A stretch of DNA of 64,000 nt from Salvelinus alpinus (Eukaryota; Chordata; Actinopteri; Salmoniformes; Salmonidae), in the NCBI RefSeq assembly GCF_045679555.1, contig NC_092094.1:33040655-33104654 (forward strand), read 5' to 3'. The translations under genes and the position numbers were made by a program. Shown here piece by piece: positions 1-39,059 of this stretch; position 1 is the first letter of the stretch, and every line of letters begins with the position of its first letter. The notes below the pieces were generated by a model, which was given only the letters and a program-made list of their open reading frames with translations, was not told the DNA's origin and ran no database searches.

Positions 1-310
1 TGTGTTAGTTACTCACCTGGTCTCATCAGCTCCTTATTTAGTTCAGTTCATTCTGTTTGTGCCTTTGTGAGGTATTGTTCGTTTTGACTCGACAAAGCCT
101 TTTCCTAGCTCGTTTGTGAGAACCAGTTATAGCCATCAGTCTTAGTTTTGATTCACCTGCCTGTTTGCCTACCTGTGTATGACCATTGCCTGCCTGTGAC
201 CACGATTCCTGCCTTCTGCGAAGGTGCAATTAACACCTGCCGTGCTCTGCGTGTGAATCTACACCTTTTTCTCCCTGAGTATTCATTAGAGTAGTCGCAT
301 GTTTGGACAC
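1..310. repeat. possible LTR or other retroelement fragment at left edge
   Basis: This pyrimidine-rich, non-coding stretch is built from short CCTG/TTTG-rich phrases like those in the two gypsy LTRs further right (8645 and 19256). The left end is cut by the window, and I see no clean TG...CA termini or target-site duplication. The call rests on composition only. The 310-513 stretch that follows shows nothing recognisable. Confidence 0.3.
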
Positions 311-513
311 AACCATGTTGATAATATTGAAACCAAAACAGTAGCATTCACCCAAAATGTACGGTCACACCAAAGACTATACAATGGCTCAGCTTGATAT
401 TGTATGGGTGTTCCTCATCCCATCTGTCACCAATGTGTAGTGTATCACGACCATGAGTAATGTACGTCAGACTGGCACCATACCCAGCAGAGAAGTGATG
501 ATGATTGAGTGAG

Positions 514-3500
514 CCTGGAACCAGACCCAACACTACCTGGACTAACCAGACCCAACACTAACTGGACTAACCAGACCCAACACTACCTGGACTAACCAGA
601 CCCAACACTACCTGGACTAACCAGAACCAACACTAACTGGACTAACCAGACCCAACACTAACTGGACCCAACACTACCTGGACTAACCGGACCCAACACT
701 AACTGGACTAACCAGACCCAACACTACCTGGACTAACCAGACCCAACACTACCTGGACTAACCAGAACCAACACTAACTGGACTAACCAGACCCAACACT
801 AACTGGACTAACCAGACCCAACACTAACTGGACCCAACACTACCTGGACTAACCGGACCCAACACAAACTGGACTAACCAGACCCAACACTAACTGGACC
901 CAACACTACCTGGACTAACCGGACCCAACACAAACTGGACTAACCAGACCCAACACTAACTGGACTAACCAGACCCAACACTACCTGGACTAACCAGACC
1001 CAACACTAACTGGACTAACCAGACCCAACACTACCTGGACTAACCAGACCCAACACTACCTGGACTAACCAGACCCAACACTAACTGGACTAACCAGACC
1101 CAACACTAACTGGACTAACCAGACCCAACACTAACTGGACCCAACACTACCTGTACTAACCGGACACAACACAAACTGGACTAACCAGACCCAACACTAA
1201 CTGGACTAACCAGACCCAACACTAACTGGACTAACCAGACCCAACACTAACTGGACTAACCAGACCCAACACTACCTGGACTAACCAGACCCAACACTAC
1301 CTGGACTAACCAGACCCAACACTACCTGGACTAACCAGACCCAACACTACCTGGACTAACCAGACCCAACACTACCTGGACTAACCAGACCCAACACTAC
1401 CTGGACTAACCAGATCCAACACTACCTGGACTAACCAGACCCAACACTAACTGAACTAACCAGACCCAACACTAACTGGACTAACCAGACCCAACACTAC
1501 CTGGACTAACCAGACCCAACACTACCTGGACTAACCAGACCCAACACTACCTGGACTAACCAGACCCAACATTACCTGGACTAACCAGACCCAACACTAC
1601 CTGAACTAACCAGACCCAACACTACCTGAACTAACCAGACCCAACACTACCTGGACTAACCAGACCCAACACTACCTGGACTAACCAGACCCAACACTAC
1701 CTGAACTAACCAGACCCAATACTACCTGGACTAACCAGACCCAATACTACCTGGACTAACCAGACCCAACACTACCTGGACTAACCAGACCCAACACTAC
1801 CTGGACTAACCAGACCCAACACTACCTGGACTAACCAAACCCAACACTAACTGGACTAACCAGACCCAACACTACCTGGACTAACCAGATCCAACACTAC
1901 CTGGACTAACCAGATCCAACACTAACTGGACTAACCAGACCCAACACTACCTGGACTAACCAGACCCAACACTACCTGGACTAACCAGACCCAACACTAA
2001 CTGGACTAACCAGACCCAACACTAACTGGACTAACCAGACCCAACACTAACTGGACCCAACACTACCTGGACTAACCGGACCCAACACAAACTGGACTAA
2101 CCAGACCCAACACTAACTGGACTAACCAGACCCAACGCTAACTGGACTAACCAGACCCAACGCTAACTGGACTAACCAGACCCAACGCTAACTGGACTAA
2201 CCAGACCCAACGCTAACTGGACTAACCAGACCCAACACTACCTGGACTAACCAGACCCAACACTACCTGGACTAACCAGACCCAACACTAACTGGACTAA
2301 CCAGACCCAACACTAACTGGACTAACCAGACCCAACACTACCTGAACTAACCAGACCCAACACTACCTGAACTAACCAGACCCAACACTAACTGGACTAA
2401 CCAGACCCAACACTACCTGAACTAACCAGACCCAACACTACCTGAACTAACCAGACCCAACACTACCTGAACTAACCAGACCCAACACTACCTGGACTAA
2501 CCAGACCCAACACTACCTGAACTAACCAGACCCAACACTACCTGGACTAACCAGACCCAACACTACCTGAACTAACCAGACCCAACACTAACTGGACTAA
2601 CCAGACCCAACACTAACTGGACTAACCAGACCCAACACTAACTGGACCCAACACTACCTGGACTAACCGGACACAACACAAACTGGACTAACCAGACCCA
2701 ACACTAACTGGACTAACCAGACCCAACACTAACTGGACTAACCAGACCCAACACTACCTGGACTAACCAGACCCAACACTACCTGGACTAACCAGACCCA
2801 ACACTACCTGGACTAACCAGACCCAACACTACCTGGACTAACCAGACCCAACACTACCTGGACTAACCAGACCCAACACTACCTGGACTAACCAGACCCA
2901 ACACTAACTGAACTAACCAGACCCAACACTAACTGGACTAACCAGATCCAACACTACCTGGACTAACCAGACCCAACACTACCTGGACTAACCAGACCCA
3001 ACACTACCTGGACTAACCAGACCCAACACTACCTGGACTAAGCAGACCCAACACTACCTGAACTAACCAGACCCAACACTACCTGGACTAACCAGACCCA
3101 ACACTACCTGAACTAACCAGACCCAATACTACCTGGACTAACCAGACCCAACACTACCTGGACTAACCAGACCCAACACTACCTGGACTAACCAGACCCA
3201 ACACTACCTGGACTAACCAGACCCAACACTACCTGGACTAACCAAACCCAACACTAACTGGACTAACCAGACCCAACACTACCTGGACTAACCAGATCCA
3301 ACACTACCTGGACTAACCAGATCCAACACTACCTGGACTAACCAGATCCAACACTAACTGGACTAACCAGACCCAACACTAACTGGACTAACCAGACCCA
3401 ACACTACCTGGACTAACCAGACCCAACACTACCTGGACTAACCAGACCCAACACTACCTGGACTAACCAGACCCAACACTACCTGGACTAACCAGACCCA

Positions 3501-3519
3501 ACACTAACTGAACTAACCA
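514..3519. repeat. 25-bp minisatellite, roughly 120 units
   Basis: About 3 kb of tandem units of 25 bp with core CCAGACCCAACACTA(A/C)CTGG followed by ACTAA. Variants recur: AACTGG versus ACCTGG, CTGAACT, CCAGATCC, CCAATACT, CAACGCTA, and a shortened unit in which CTGG runs straight into ACCCAACAC. The short unit is usually followed by ACCGGAC(C/A)CAACACAAAC. Variant order shows that multi-unit blocks were copied (see findings). The array lies beyond ell exon 4 in transcription order, so probably in an ell intron. The reading frames contain stops, so it is non-coding. Confidence 0.97.
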
Positions 3520-4343
3520 GGCCTAACCCTTCTTAACCTCAATACTAGCAGACAGGTGGTGGGAGATTCACTATACTTCTATCACCACTGAATATGTTAA
3601 ACTAAAACACATTCCCTTTATAAGACAGTTTTGTACAGTTACAGTAATGGTCAGAGATTACCTTAAAATGCCTTTTACAGAATTTCTTCAATCTTTTCAC
3701 TGGGAAAGTATTTGAGCCATACATTAAAACTAAATGATAGCCATTTTCCTGCAAACCATCATTTGTATGTTGAAACATGAGGAGATAGCCATAGAATTAC
3801 TGTACCACAAAAATACTGCTGGCTGCCACAGGAAGTGTGTGTGCACAGTAGCGCATATGACATATAGTTTATGACCCTTTAATTTCAGTTCCCTTTGAAT
3901 GGGTGCATTACTGTCCTGTCCATGCTGTGGGAAAGTGAGTCCAGTTGTGTGCCTTAAACCTTATGAAACCAATGTCAATGTTCCCAGGCTGAGGTTGCAA
4001 GTGGACGTCCTCCTTTTCACTTGACTAACATCTACCTTTAACAGGATTGTGCAACAGCCCTCAAGAAGCCTATTTCAACAGCATGGCATGTCATGTGTTC
4101 TGCCACCTCTGGTCTCTTGGCACTCCCACCCCTACGGGAAGGCAGCTCAGCCCAGACCAGTCCAAGTTCTTCTCTGTCTTGGCACCCCAATGGTAGAGCC
4201 AGCTTCCCCTGAAGCCAGGACAGCAGAGTCCCTGGTCCCACAGCACCCCCCCCCCCCCCACACACTTTATTGAGGAAAAATGTACTTACTATGACTGTGA
4301 TATGTGGTTGTTCCACCTAGCTATCTTAAGATGAATGCACTAC
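3520..4343. other. non-coding stretch, no gene seen
   Basis: Ordinary AT-rich sequence after the minisatellite. It ends in a C-rich run at 4246-4259 followed by a short CA run. Small open frames across 4038-4316 on both strands overlap each other and match nothing I recognise. Confidence 0.5.
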
Positions 4344-4383
4344 CTGTAAGTCGCTCTGGATAAGAGCGTCTGCTAATTGACTA
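4344..4383 (+). repeat. LINE/SINE 3'-tail fragment (teleost AGCAGACGCTC motif)
   Basis: This carries the inverted motif TAAGTCGCTCTGGATAAGAG followed by CGTCTGCTAA, also present at 16603-16740 and 58300-58340. At 58.3 kb the same motif lies just past the end of an L2-like reverse transcriptase frame, so I read it as a LINE tail remnant. Confidence 0.6.
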
Positions 4384-4726
4384 CAAGTTCAAATGTGCTG
4401 CTTGCTTCAACAGCTGTAGAAAATGGATTGTGCAGTATGTTCTATTTATGTTTTAGACAATATGTGTAAAGCTGTAAAACTGTCAGTGTCTGCAAAGAAG
4501 AGCTCTACGTGCCTTAAATCCACAAATGCATATTGTGTCATAAAGACAGCATAGTTCTACACGTCTGTTCAGGTTATAATACACAGCATCGGTAACATGT
4601 CCATTTAGAACCCACCAGAAGACACAGAAGTATACCTGTGTATGCATCCTCCTGCATGACATGTAACTAATGCACATCCCAATGGTCCCACATGCTGTAT
4701 AAAGATATCTACAGCACTGCTATGCT
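4384..4726. other. non-coding stretch, no gene seen
   Basis: Nothing recognisable. Short frames on both strands lack codon structure or family resemblance. Confidence 0.4.
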
Positions 4727-4966
4727 GGGCTCTCGAGTGGCGCAGCAGTCTAAAGCACTGCATCTCAGTGCTAGAGGCATCACTACAGACCTTGGTTCGA
4801 TACCGGGCTGTATCACAACCAGCCGTGATTGGGAGTCCCATAGGGCGGCGCACAATTGGCCCAGCGTCGTTCGGGTTAAGGGAGGGTTTGGCCGGGGTAG
4901 GCCCTCATTGTAAAATAATAATTTGTTCTTAACTGGCTGGCCTAGTTAAATAAAGGTTAAATAAAA
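4727..4966 (+). mobile_element. tRNA-derived salmonid SINE (SlmI-like)
   Basis: The head has pol III promoter-like boxes, a TGGCGCAGCAGTCTAAAGC A box near 4738 and a GGTTCGATACC B box near 4794. The conserved GGGCGGCGCACAATTGGCCC body and a tail ending in GTTAAATAAAGGTTAAATAAAA follow. The tail closely resembles the 3' ends of the LINE copies at 25297, 34330 and 55110 (TTAAATAAAGGTGAAATA), consistent with a SINE moved by that LINE. A related but rearranged SINE lies on the minus strand at 16583-17000. Confidence 0.85.
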
Positions 4967-5534
4967 AAATATGCTCCCACAATAATTTCTTTACATAGTG
5001 GCACAAACAGGTTTTGATTCTGATCTTCGTCAGTTCTTAACTACTTATGGTAAATTATGGCCTTTGCTTCAGAGAATCTGCAAACAATAATTCAGTATTT
5101 CAGCTGATGAAAACTAATTGAATCGCAGCTACTGTAATTAAACTCTTAGGCAGAACTTCATCCACTCAGCATGAGACTTGTTAGTGCATACTTCTGGCAA
5201 ACTCAATCACATGAATGGAGCTGGCAGGCAGGTTTGGCAGCGTGCCTGAGCAATCTGGCCTAAATGAAGGGAGAAGAAGAAGAAAAAGAGGCCTCCCTGT
5301 CGCTTGAATAATTGCAACCCAGTACTTTGATCAACTATGCAATAACTTCCACACCATATGGCAATTATCAGCAGGACAAGATGGTAAAAGGCGATGGATT
5401 AGAAGCTTTCAGAGAACATTACAACTCCTCCATTATTTTGCCCTTGATCCCCAAAGGTAAAGGGCTCGGTGTGACGCTGGTTTGGACATAGCTCAGCCAG
5501 CAGAGGAAAAAGCAGCCTGTGACTGCAGACTTAC
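4967..5534. other. ell intron 4 sequence, no gene seen
   Basis: AT-rich intron sequence. The ell exon 4 donor (minus-strand GTAAGT) sits at its right edge. The next ell exon was searched for down to position 1 and not found. Confidence 0.5.
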
Positions 5535-32358
<26,824 letters not shown>

Positions 32359-32474
32359 GTCTACAACTGAGGTAAATTGGCGACATTCTATGTGAAACGT
32401 CACTTGGACCTAGGCGGAGTTAACATTGCATGCGTTGCTGTGATCACGTCACACACGCACACACACACACACAC
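32359..32474 (-). promoter_or_regulatory. probable ell 5' UTR / promoter-proximal region
   Basis: Immediately upstream of the ell start. It contains a CRE-like site (minus-strand TGACGTGA, 32451-32444; one mismatch to TGACGTCA) and a second TGACG half-site (32403-32399). No TATA box was obvious. A short CA microsatellite follows at 32452-32474. The function is inferred from position. Confidence 0.4.
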
Positions 32475-33928
32475 TTCATGAACATGTCTTTGTTTTGATA
32501 TTATAATAACAATGTCATACTGTATGTTAATTTAGAATAATGTTTGCATAGGCCATCTTTTCTTCCTACTGAATGAGAAGGAAAAGGAGGAAAAGCTCTC
32601 TGTTAAAATATACCCCCATCTAGAGAGCCTTTCCCTAATAGACTGAAAGCAATTTGAGGTAGACCTATCACAGAAAAAATGCTGAGTATATAGTACAGGC
32701 CTACTGGCTCTATGTCACCAAAATCTTTTGAAAGATTGCTTGTGTGACACAAAAATGCTATGTTTTGGTATGCTTCTATTGTAAATAATAATGAATCATA
32801 ATCATTGTTATTACTATATTTCATGTGATGATTATTACAATATCATCCCCCGATCGGGTAATAAAAAACAAATATGTTTACAACCTAGGATCCAATTTAT
32901 TCTACAGCCCTGAAGTCATAATAAATCGCCATATTGAAAACCATGGAAATATGAAATATAGAAAAAAATATTTAAAAAAATATAAAAAATAGAACAATAT
33001 ATTCTGTTGATCTGGTGGGCCAATCCCGTGCTCGCAGACAGATTATGTGAAACGGACAGTGATGAAAAACGAGGGAATTTGGGTTAATTAAAGGCATAAT
33101 CCCTAACAGTCAAGATGCCTGGGCCTTCGATTAATAAGGAGCTCTCTCACAGTCACAAATGGAGTCTTTAATTGCCATATGGCTGCCTGAGGTTCTCTAT
33201 GACTATCTGAACCAGACTATATCAACAACACTTATCACAGTAAATATATAGTGTACAGTGCAGTATGCTCTCTATTGACAATAATGTAAGAGGAAATACT
33301 GAATTCAGACCCTAAAGATTATCACTGTGAATGCTCTTGTCGGTTGTAGCTACTATGTGGGACAATATACCTCAGGAGATTTAACAACCCAAATCCAAAC
33401 TCTCAAGTGATGGTATTAAGGATTCATAGTGATTGTATTAAGGAATCATAGAATGCAAGTGTGGATCTTGCACAGGTGTATGTTAGTCTCATGTTCAGGG
33501 TCCTTTCAGTGAATTGCTCTAAGATGTTTTGCAGTGCAACAGTGTTAAGGAGGTTGGGGCTAAAACAGAGGGGGTCATAAAAACATATACAGGTTCTATT
33601 AAAAAGCTTTCCTCATGTTGAGCTTCCACACAAACAACCAAAATACATAGTATGCACACATTATTTTATCATTTTAATTCATTTGAATACAGCAAAAAGT
33701 AGATACTTGGCATAGGAATTGGCCTTCTTTAGTGCATTTAGTTTAACTCAGATAACAATTTCCCCTTTGAGCTGTCAATTAAATCATTCATCTAACATTA
33801 TTTTGAGAGATTTTCCATCCAGGTAGTTTGCATATTTTTTAAATCAGTAAATCAATTGGTACAACAAGACATCCAGCTATAAGTGTAAACCTGTCTATCT
33901 CAATACCCATTTCAGGTAAATAACCATA
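32475..33928. other. ell-fkbp intergenic region, left part
   Basis: AT-rich sequence without a recognised gene. Near 32940-33000 it is a very A/T-biased block. Confidence 0.45.
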
Positions 33929-34390
33929 GCAAGCTGGAGTCTTATATCTCCCTCACTAACTTTAAGCATCAGCTGTCAGAGCAGTTTACCGATCATTGCA
34001 CCTGTACACAGCCCATCTGTAAATAGCCCACCCAACTACCTCATCCCCATATTGTTATTTATTTTTTGCTCCTTTGCACCCCAGTAACTCTACTTGCACA
34101 TTCATCTTCTGCACATCTAACACTCCAGTGTTTAATTGCTAAATTGTAATTATTTCGCCACTATGGCCTATTTTTTGCCTTACCTCCCTAATCTTACTAC
34201 ATTTGCACACACTGTATATAGATTTTTCTATTGTGTTATTGACTGTACGTTTGTTTATCCCATGTGTAACTCTGTGTTGTTTGTGTCGCACTGCTTTGCT
34301 TTATCTTGGCCAGGTCGCAGTTGTAAATGAGAACTTGTTCTCAACTGGCCTACCTGGTTAAATAAAGGTGAAATATATATATTTTTTTAA
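33929..34390 (+). mobile_element. 3' fragment of L2-like LINE, plus orientation
   Basis: Starts in the last codons of the LINE protein (CTTATATCTCCCTCACTAAC) and continues through the untranslated part TTCATCTTCTGCACATCTAA to the tail GGTTAAATAAAGGTGAAATA. Closely matches 54675-55130 and the complement of 25297-25740. Confidence 0.9.
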
Positions 34391-35721
34391 ATAATTCACT
34401 GAATGGCTCATTTTACCTTCAGTCAAATTGGGAAAGTGGTCTTAAGTTTAGGCATGAGAGTCTGAATATTTTTGTTTCACTTTTCCTGTTGCGACATGAC
34501 CAGAAACAGCAATGACACACACTCAAAAAAGCAGCTTTTAATAACTGTATACAACTACTGCAATCTCTCAGTAACTTTATCCGAATGAATAAAACAAAGA
34601 TTTTCTATTATGTTGACACAGTGCCAGGAGATATCTAACAGACACTCCAAATAATACACACAACAAACATTTGTGTCATTGTTTCAAAACAAAAGCTGTT
34701 TTCATTTAAATTGTGAGTGCGTTTTGAATTGAGGGCTGTGTATACTGATATTGGTTGAAGGCTGCCATGCCATGAGTTATTAAGATAATACATTCTAGTC
34801 ACTATAGGACTGAGCCCTGTCTTGTCTTGAAGTGTTGTTTACTGGTTCCTCTTCCACAGAAGGTATGTGGCAACCCTAGAAAAACCTGTTCTGTTTGTAG
34901 AAATATATTATCCCCAGATCCTATAGTAATATCTAGATTGTGCCACTCAAATGTTCCTGTTTGATTGATTTTCCCTTCAAATGTATTAGAGGATTAAATC
35001 AGTGAAAGAAAGTGCATACATTGTTGCTGATAAGTATATTAAGGGAAATCCACTCAACTCAATAAAAAAGCACCCATCGTCTCACACAGGTCATCAGGTC
35101 CATTCTAGGTCTCCCTCTTAACACTTGTCTACTTAAAAAGGGAAAATAAGATATTGCGCCACATAGTAAAACATAACTAAACCCAAGACGGCAGTCCCTG
35201 AGATCTTATTGGTGGAAAGCATTTATGGAAACGGCATGATGGAGCAGCACGAGGAAGTCATTAAGAAGCTTACAGACTTCCAAGAAGATTAGATTTTACT
35301 CTTCTAATCCTACAGATTACAGCCGCGCAAGCCTGCTGACCGAATGTGCTTCATTTGTTGTACAATCTCTTTCCATTGATAATTTCTTGTTGCTCCTAAC
35401 TCTCTGGAATATGTAGGCTAACAAGGAGTAGCAGGATTGATAGGAGGTTCAGGTGAGACTGTGTATAGCTCTAGTTGATAAAACAAAGTTCTGGAAAACA
35501 ATTGATGCAACCGGGATTTGGGGCTGGTTTTGGTGGTTTTTAAATAGGATTTAACAGGAATTTATGTGGATTTCGGTTTTCATTAAAACTACAGACCGTC
35601 GCTAATGGATGAAGGCACTTCTCAGCCGTAACTAGACCAAACGACTGCTTCCACACTACAGAACCAACCTGGCCAGGCAGGCAGCGTGGGGATAGATAGG
35701 CCGGAGGAAGATCATCTCTTG
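34391..35721. other. region upstream of the FKBP gene
   Basis: Contains no recognised coding exon apart from possible 5' UTR near the right edge. An in-frame stop (TAA, 35629-35631) upstream of the first ATG means the coding start must be at or after 35722 unless a leader exon splices in between. Confidence 0.5.
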
Positions 35722-36184
35722 ATGGTGTCCATTGCTCCCTGTAGTGAGATGGAGACAGAGCCCTGCACTGGAGAGCAAGAGAAGCGGGTGGTGGAGACCA
35801 ATGAGCCAGAGTTGAAGGAGGCCTACACAGATCCTGGTGACAAGGACAGTCAGAAAGAGAAGGAACTGTCCCATGGGCCTCAGCAGGAAGATACGGAGCC
35901 CCATGGGGAGGGAGACCCCAGGATAGAATGCCAGGGTGGAGGGAATGCTGGCACTACATTAAACACCCTCCCTATCCCAGAGAAGACAGAGACCCCCTGT
36001 GTGGAAGAGAGGAAGCTGAAGAAGACCCCAAGTTTTGCAAAAACAGTGAGGTTCAGCGAGATAGAGTCTGTGGAGGACAGGGAGAGCTCAGAGGAGTGTC
36101 TCTTCCCAGACCATGATATGGTGCAGTGGATCTCCTCCAGCTTTGAGGAGCTGTTCCTGTCTGAAGAATGGGAGGACATCACAG
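35722..36184 (+). CDS. FKBP8-like exon 1, acidic N-terminus
   Basis: First in-frame ATG after the TAA at 35629; it begins MVSIAPCSEME. Another in-frame ATG follows eight codons later. A basic SFAKTVRFSEIESVEDR patch precedes an acidic end, SSFEELFLSEEWEDIT. The donor is ACAG|GTATGT. A GTG-start extension to 35686 is open but unlikely for a eukaryotic gene. Confidence 0.82.
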
Positions 36185-37157
36185 GTATGTTACTCATTCA
36201 ATACAGTCATCATCATAAAACTTTTAAACAATTATGATGTTGGAATATTGAAATGCTTTGTTGAAGCAATATTGCACTCATGGCAAACTTTGTTGTTCTA
36301 TTGTAAACACATTTGTTTGTCAATTGTTGTGGCACTGCCTGTAATTTGCTTGCAAATTTTTCGAGTCATGTTTCATGTTTCTTCATGGTCATGGCAATCT
36401 AATTATCTAATTATGTTTCATTTAAACTGTATTACACAACATTATGCCCTTTCCTAATAGTTGTTTTTTTCTCCAAGTGCCTCTTTGATCAACCACAAGC
36501 AGATGAACCCTCTGCCACCTCTTTCACCCTCCCTCCTCCTTCTCTCTGTCCGTCCCTTGATCCTTCCTTCTCCCAGATGACCGGCTGTTGAGGAAGAAGG
36601 TGCTGGCGCCTGGCCCCCAGAAAGCTGAGCACCCAGCCTGGGGTCAGGAGGTCACAGTCAAAATGCAGGGAGTGCTGGAGGATCGGAGTGTGGTGGAGAA
36701 AGACCGTAAACTGGTGTTTGTCATCGGAGAGGGAGATGTCAACCAGGTGGGACCTAAAGACATTCTGATTGACAACAGGACAGGTTCCAACACACCTGTC
36801 CTGCACCCTGACACACACAACTGCATTTGCTAAGCATAACACAGGGTTGGACTTATCCTTCAGAGAATGTACATGTGATAGCTACAGGTCTCAGTGTAGC
36901 CATAACACAACCAAACTAAAAATTGTCCATTGGTATTCTATATTTCTATAGTGTTTCAATGCATGCAAGGTAAATTAATAACTCTTCATCTATGGATTTT
37001 CATATGTGTGCAAATAAACCATTAACAGTGAGGGAGCTGTGGGTAACACAGTGCTTTTTGACACACAGGCCCTGGAGGAGTGTGCTATAGCCATGCAACA
37101 GGACGAGATCACATTACTGCTGGCAGATTCACAGTACACCTATGGACTTCTGGGAAG
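35722..37157 (+). CDS. FKBP8-family immunophilin, exons 1-3 (5' part of gene)
   Basis: Three exons join in one frame: 35722-36184 (154 codons plus 1), 36577-36746 (completes Asp, then 56 codons) and 37069-37157 (29 codons plus 2), all GT-AG. The first part is a long acidic, low-complexity N-terminus rich in Glu/Ser/Pro. Then come SEEWEDITDDRLLRKKVLAP, AWGQEVTVKMQGVLEDRSVV, KLVFVIGEGDVNQALEECAI and LLLADSQYTYGLLG. This order matches the start of the FKBP domain of FKBP8, an unusual tail-anchored FKBP of mitochondria and ER that regulates Bcl-2 and mitophagy in mammals; fish also have the related fkbp16, which may be a better name. The remaining FKBP domain, TPR repeats and membrane anchor were not found in 37158-64000. 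Human FKBP8 adjoins ELL, supporting the call. Confidence 0.88.
36185..36576. other. FKBP8-like intron 1
   Basis: 392 bp, GTATGT...TTCTCCCAG with a strong CT-rich tract before the acceptor at 36575-36576. Confidence 0.85.
36577..36746 (+). CDS. FKBP8-like exon 2
   Basis: 170 nt with the LLRKKVLAPG linker and the first strands of the FKBP fold (GQEVTVKMQGVLEDRSVVE, then LVFVIGEGDVNQ). Donor CCAG|GTGGGA, phase 0. Confidence 0.9.
36747..37068. other. FKBP8-like intron 2
   Basis: 322 bp, GTGGGA...GACACACAG. Confidence 0.85.
37069..37157 (+). CDS. FKBP8-like exon 3
   Basis: 89 nt: ALEECAIAMQQDEITLLLA, then DSQYTYGLLG and a split Arg/Ser codon (AG|GTAAAC). In FKBP folds this is the helix and following strand before the last sheet strands. 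FKBP8-type proteins lack some catalytic aromatic residues of FKBP12, so isomerase activity may be weak. Confidence 0.9.
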
Positions 37158-37231
37158 GTAAACACCGCTGGGAGTGTCATGATCAACAGCACCACTGTAG
37201 GGAAAAGACACAATCACAACAATAATATATA

Positions 37232-38059
37232 CAGTACAAGTCAAAGTTTGGACACACCTACTCAATTTTTTTAATATGTTCTACATTGTAGAATAATAGT
37301 GTAGACATCAAAACAATGAAATAACACATATAGAATTATGTAATAAGCAAAAAAGTGTTAAACAAATCAAAATATATTTTATATTTGAGATTATTCAAAG
37401 TAGCCAGCCTTTGCCTTGATGACAGCTTTGCACACTCTTGGCATTCTCTCAACCAGCTTCATGAGGTAGTCAACTGGAATTAATTTCAATTAACAGCTGT
37501 GCCTTGTTAAAAGTTCATTTTAAGAACATTTCAAGAACTTTGAAAGTTTCTTCAAAGTGCAGTCGCAAAAACCATCAAGCGATATGATGAAACTGGCACT
37601 CATGAGGACCGCCACATTAAAGGAAGACACAGAGTTACCTTCCACATCTCAACATCAACTGTTCAGAGGAGACTGAGTGAATCAAGCCTTATGGTCGAAT
37701 TGCTGCAAGGAAACCACTACTAAAGGACACCAATAAGAAGAGACTTGCTTGAGCCAAGAAACACGAGCAATGGACATTAGACCGGTGGAAATCTGTCCTT
37801 TGGTCTGATGAGTCAAAATGTGCGATTTTTGGTTCCAACCGCCGTGTCTTTGTGAGACGCAGAGTAGGTGAACGGATGATCTCTGCAGGTCTGGTTCCCA
37901 CCGTGAAGCATGGAGGAGGTGTGATGGTGTGGGGGTGCTTTGCTAATGACACTGTCTGTGATTTATTTAGAATTCAAGGCACACTTATTATGGCTACCAC
38001 AGCATTCTGCAGCGATACGTCATCCCATCTGGTTTGCGCTTAGTGGGACTATCATTTGT
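37232..38059 (+). mobile_element. 5' half of a degenerate Tc1-like transposon
   Basis: The left inverted end CAGTACAAGTCAAAGTTTGG plus GTTGACTACCTCATGAAGCTGG-type body lies only 75 bp after FKBP exon 3. Remnants of the transposase ([20 protein letters not shown] and [14 protein letters not shown]) are readable with frameshifts. The element stops in mid-gene near 38059. A family-matched 3' end, in the same orientation, lies at 47340-47725. Confidence 0.87.
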
Positions 38060-39059
38060 TGTGAAAACCCAAACATAGACTTGGCCATCCATCACCCCTC
38101 ATTTTAAAAAGGAATGTAACATATATTACCACGCTAAGGGGCAGTTCTAGTGTACCTGCTGATCAGAGGGCAGCCTGACTAATGAACCATTAACGGGAGC
38201 AGATGGCCTCCTCCACACACCATTCACACTCGGCCAGAGGCCTCTATCCTCCCTCAGGCTCTATGGGATGACACCACTAAAATTACAGCCAATGGCTTGG
38301 GTTTACAACCCACGCTCCATTAATAAGCCATTGCATGTATAGAACGTAATACATTGACACCTGTGGAGCCGAAACAAACTCATATCATACTTCACATCCA
38401 ATATTTACTTCAACATTGTAACCTGATCATTATTTTTCAAATTACCGCTTGAGTTGTAAAAGAAAACTAACTGAACGAAATGGCATAAATTCAGTTATTT
38501 GCTGGCAAATGTCATGCTACCTTCATAAAAATTGTAAAAGAATTTTGTTCATCCACAGCCATATAACTGCGTGTTTTGTAACAGGTAAACAAAATAGGAT
38601 AAAGCTAATGAACAGTGTGCCACGCAACATGTGTAATCTCCCACATAGATTACCCAATCATCAGGTTGTTTAGGATCTTCCTCTTGATATTTACATACAA
38701 CTGAATGTAGCTAATTGAGATGAGACAAACAATTTGTAGACAAAGCAGTATAAAGATAAAACAGCTGTCCTATATAGATTTGTTGTTTGCACTCTACTTT
38801 CCAGAATATAGCCGTTTCTGAGGATCCATGGGCAAGGGTTCCCTTAGACTGTGTCATGCCTCTGTGTGGTTTTATATTTCTTGCCAGAGCCTGATGCAGT
38901 GTAACGCGTGCATTGCAAGTCTTCGCCTCTGTTACGTGTGGTCCTATGCTATGTGTGAGGTCTTGTTTGTATTGAGTTTGTGGCGCTCTAGAGGTCCAGA
39001 GTAGTTGTTCAATTCTATTTTAGAAAAATAGGGGTGAGAGGAAGGTGATCCTCTGAGGT
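38060..39059. other. no gene seen
   Basis: AT-rich non-coding sequence. I looked here for the next FKBP exon and found none. Confidence 0.4.

Noticed and set aside
514..3519. Regularly repeated array that might be read as CRISPR-like
   Set aside because: Units are contiguous with no unique spacers, and the genome is a vertebrate; it is a minisatellite.
4038..4316. 92-codon minus-strand frame with poly-Gly
   Set aside because: Driven by a C-rich run; not an ELL exon and no splice context.
35656..36197. Minus-strand frames opposite the FKBP exon 1
   Set aside because: Shadows of the plus-strand exon, which has splice sites and a continuous family match.
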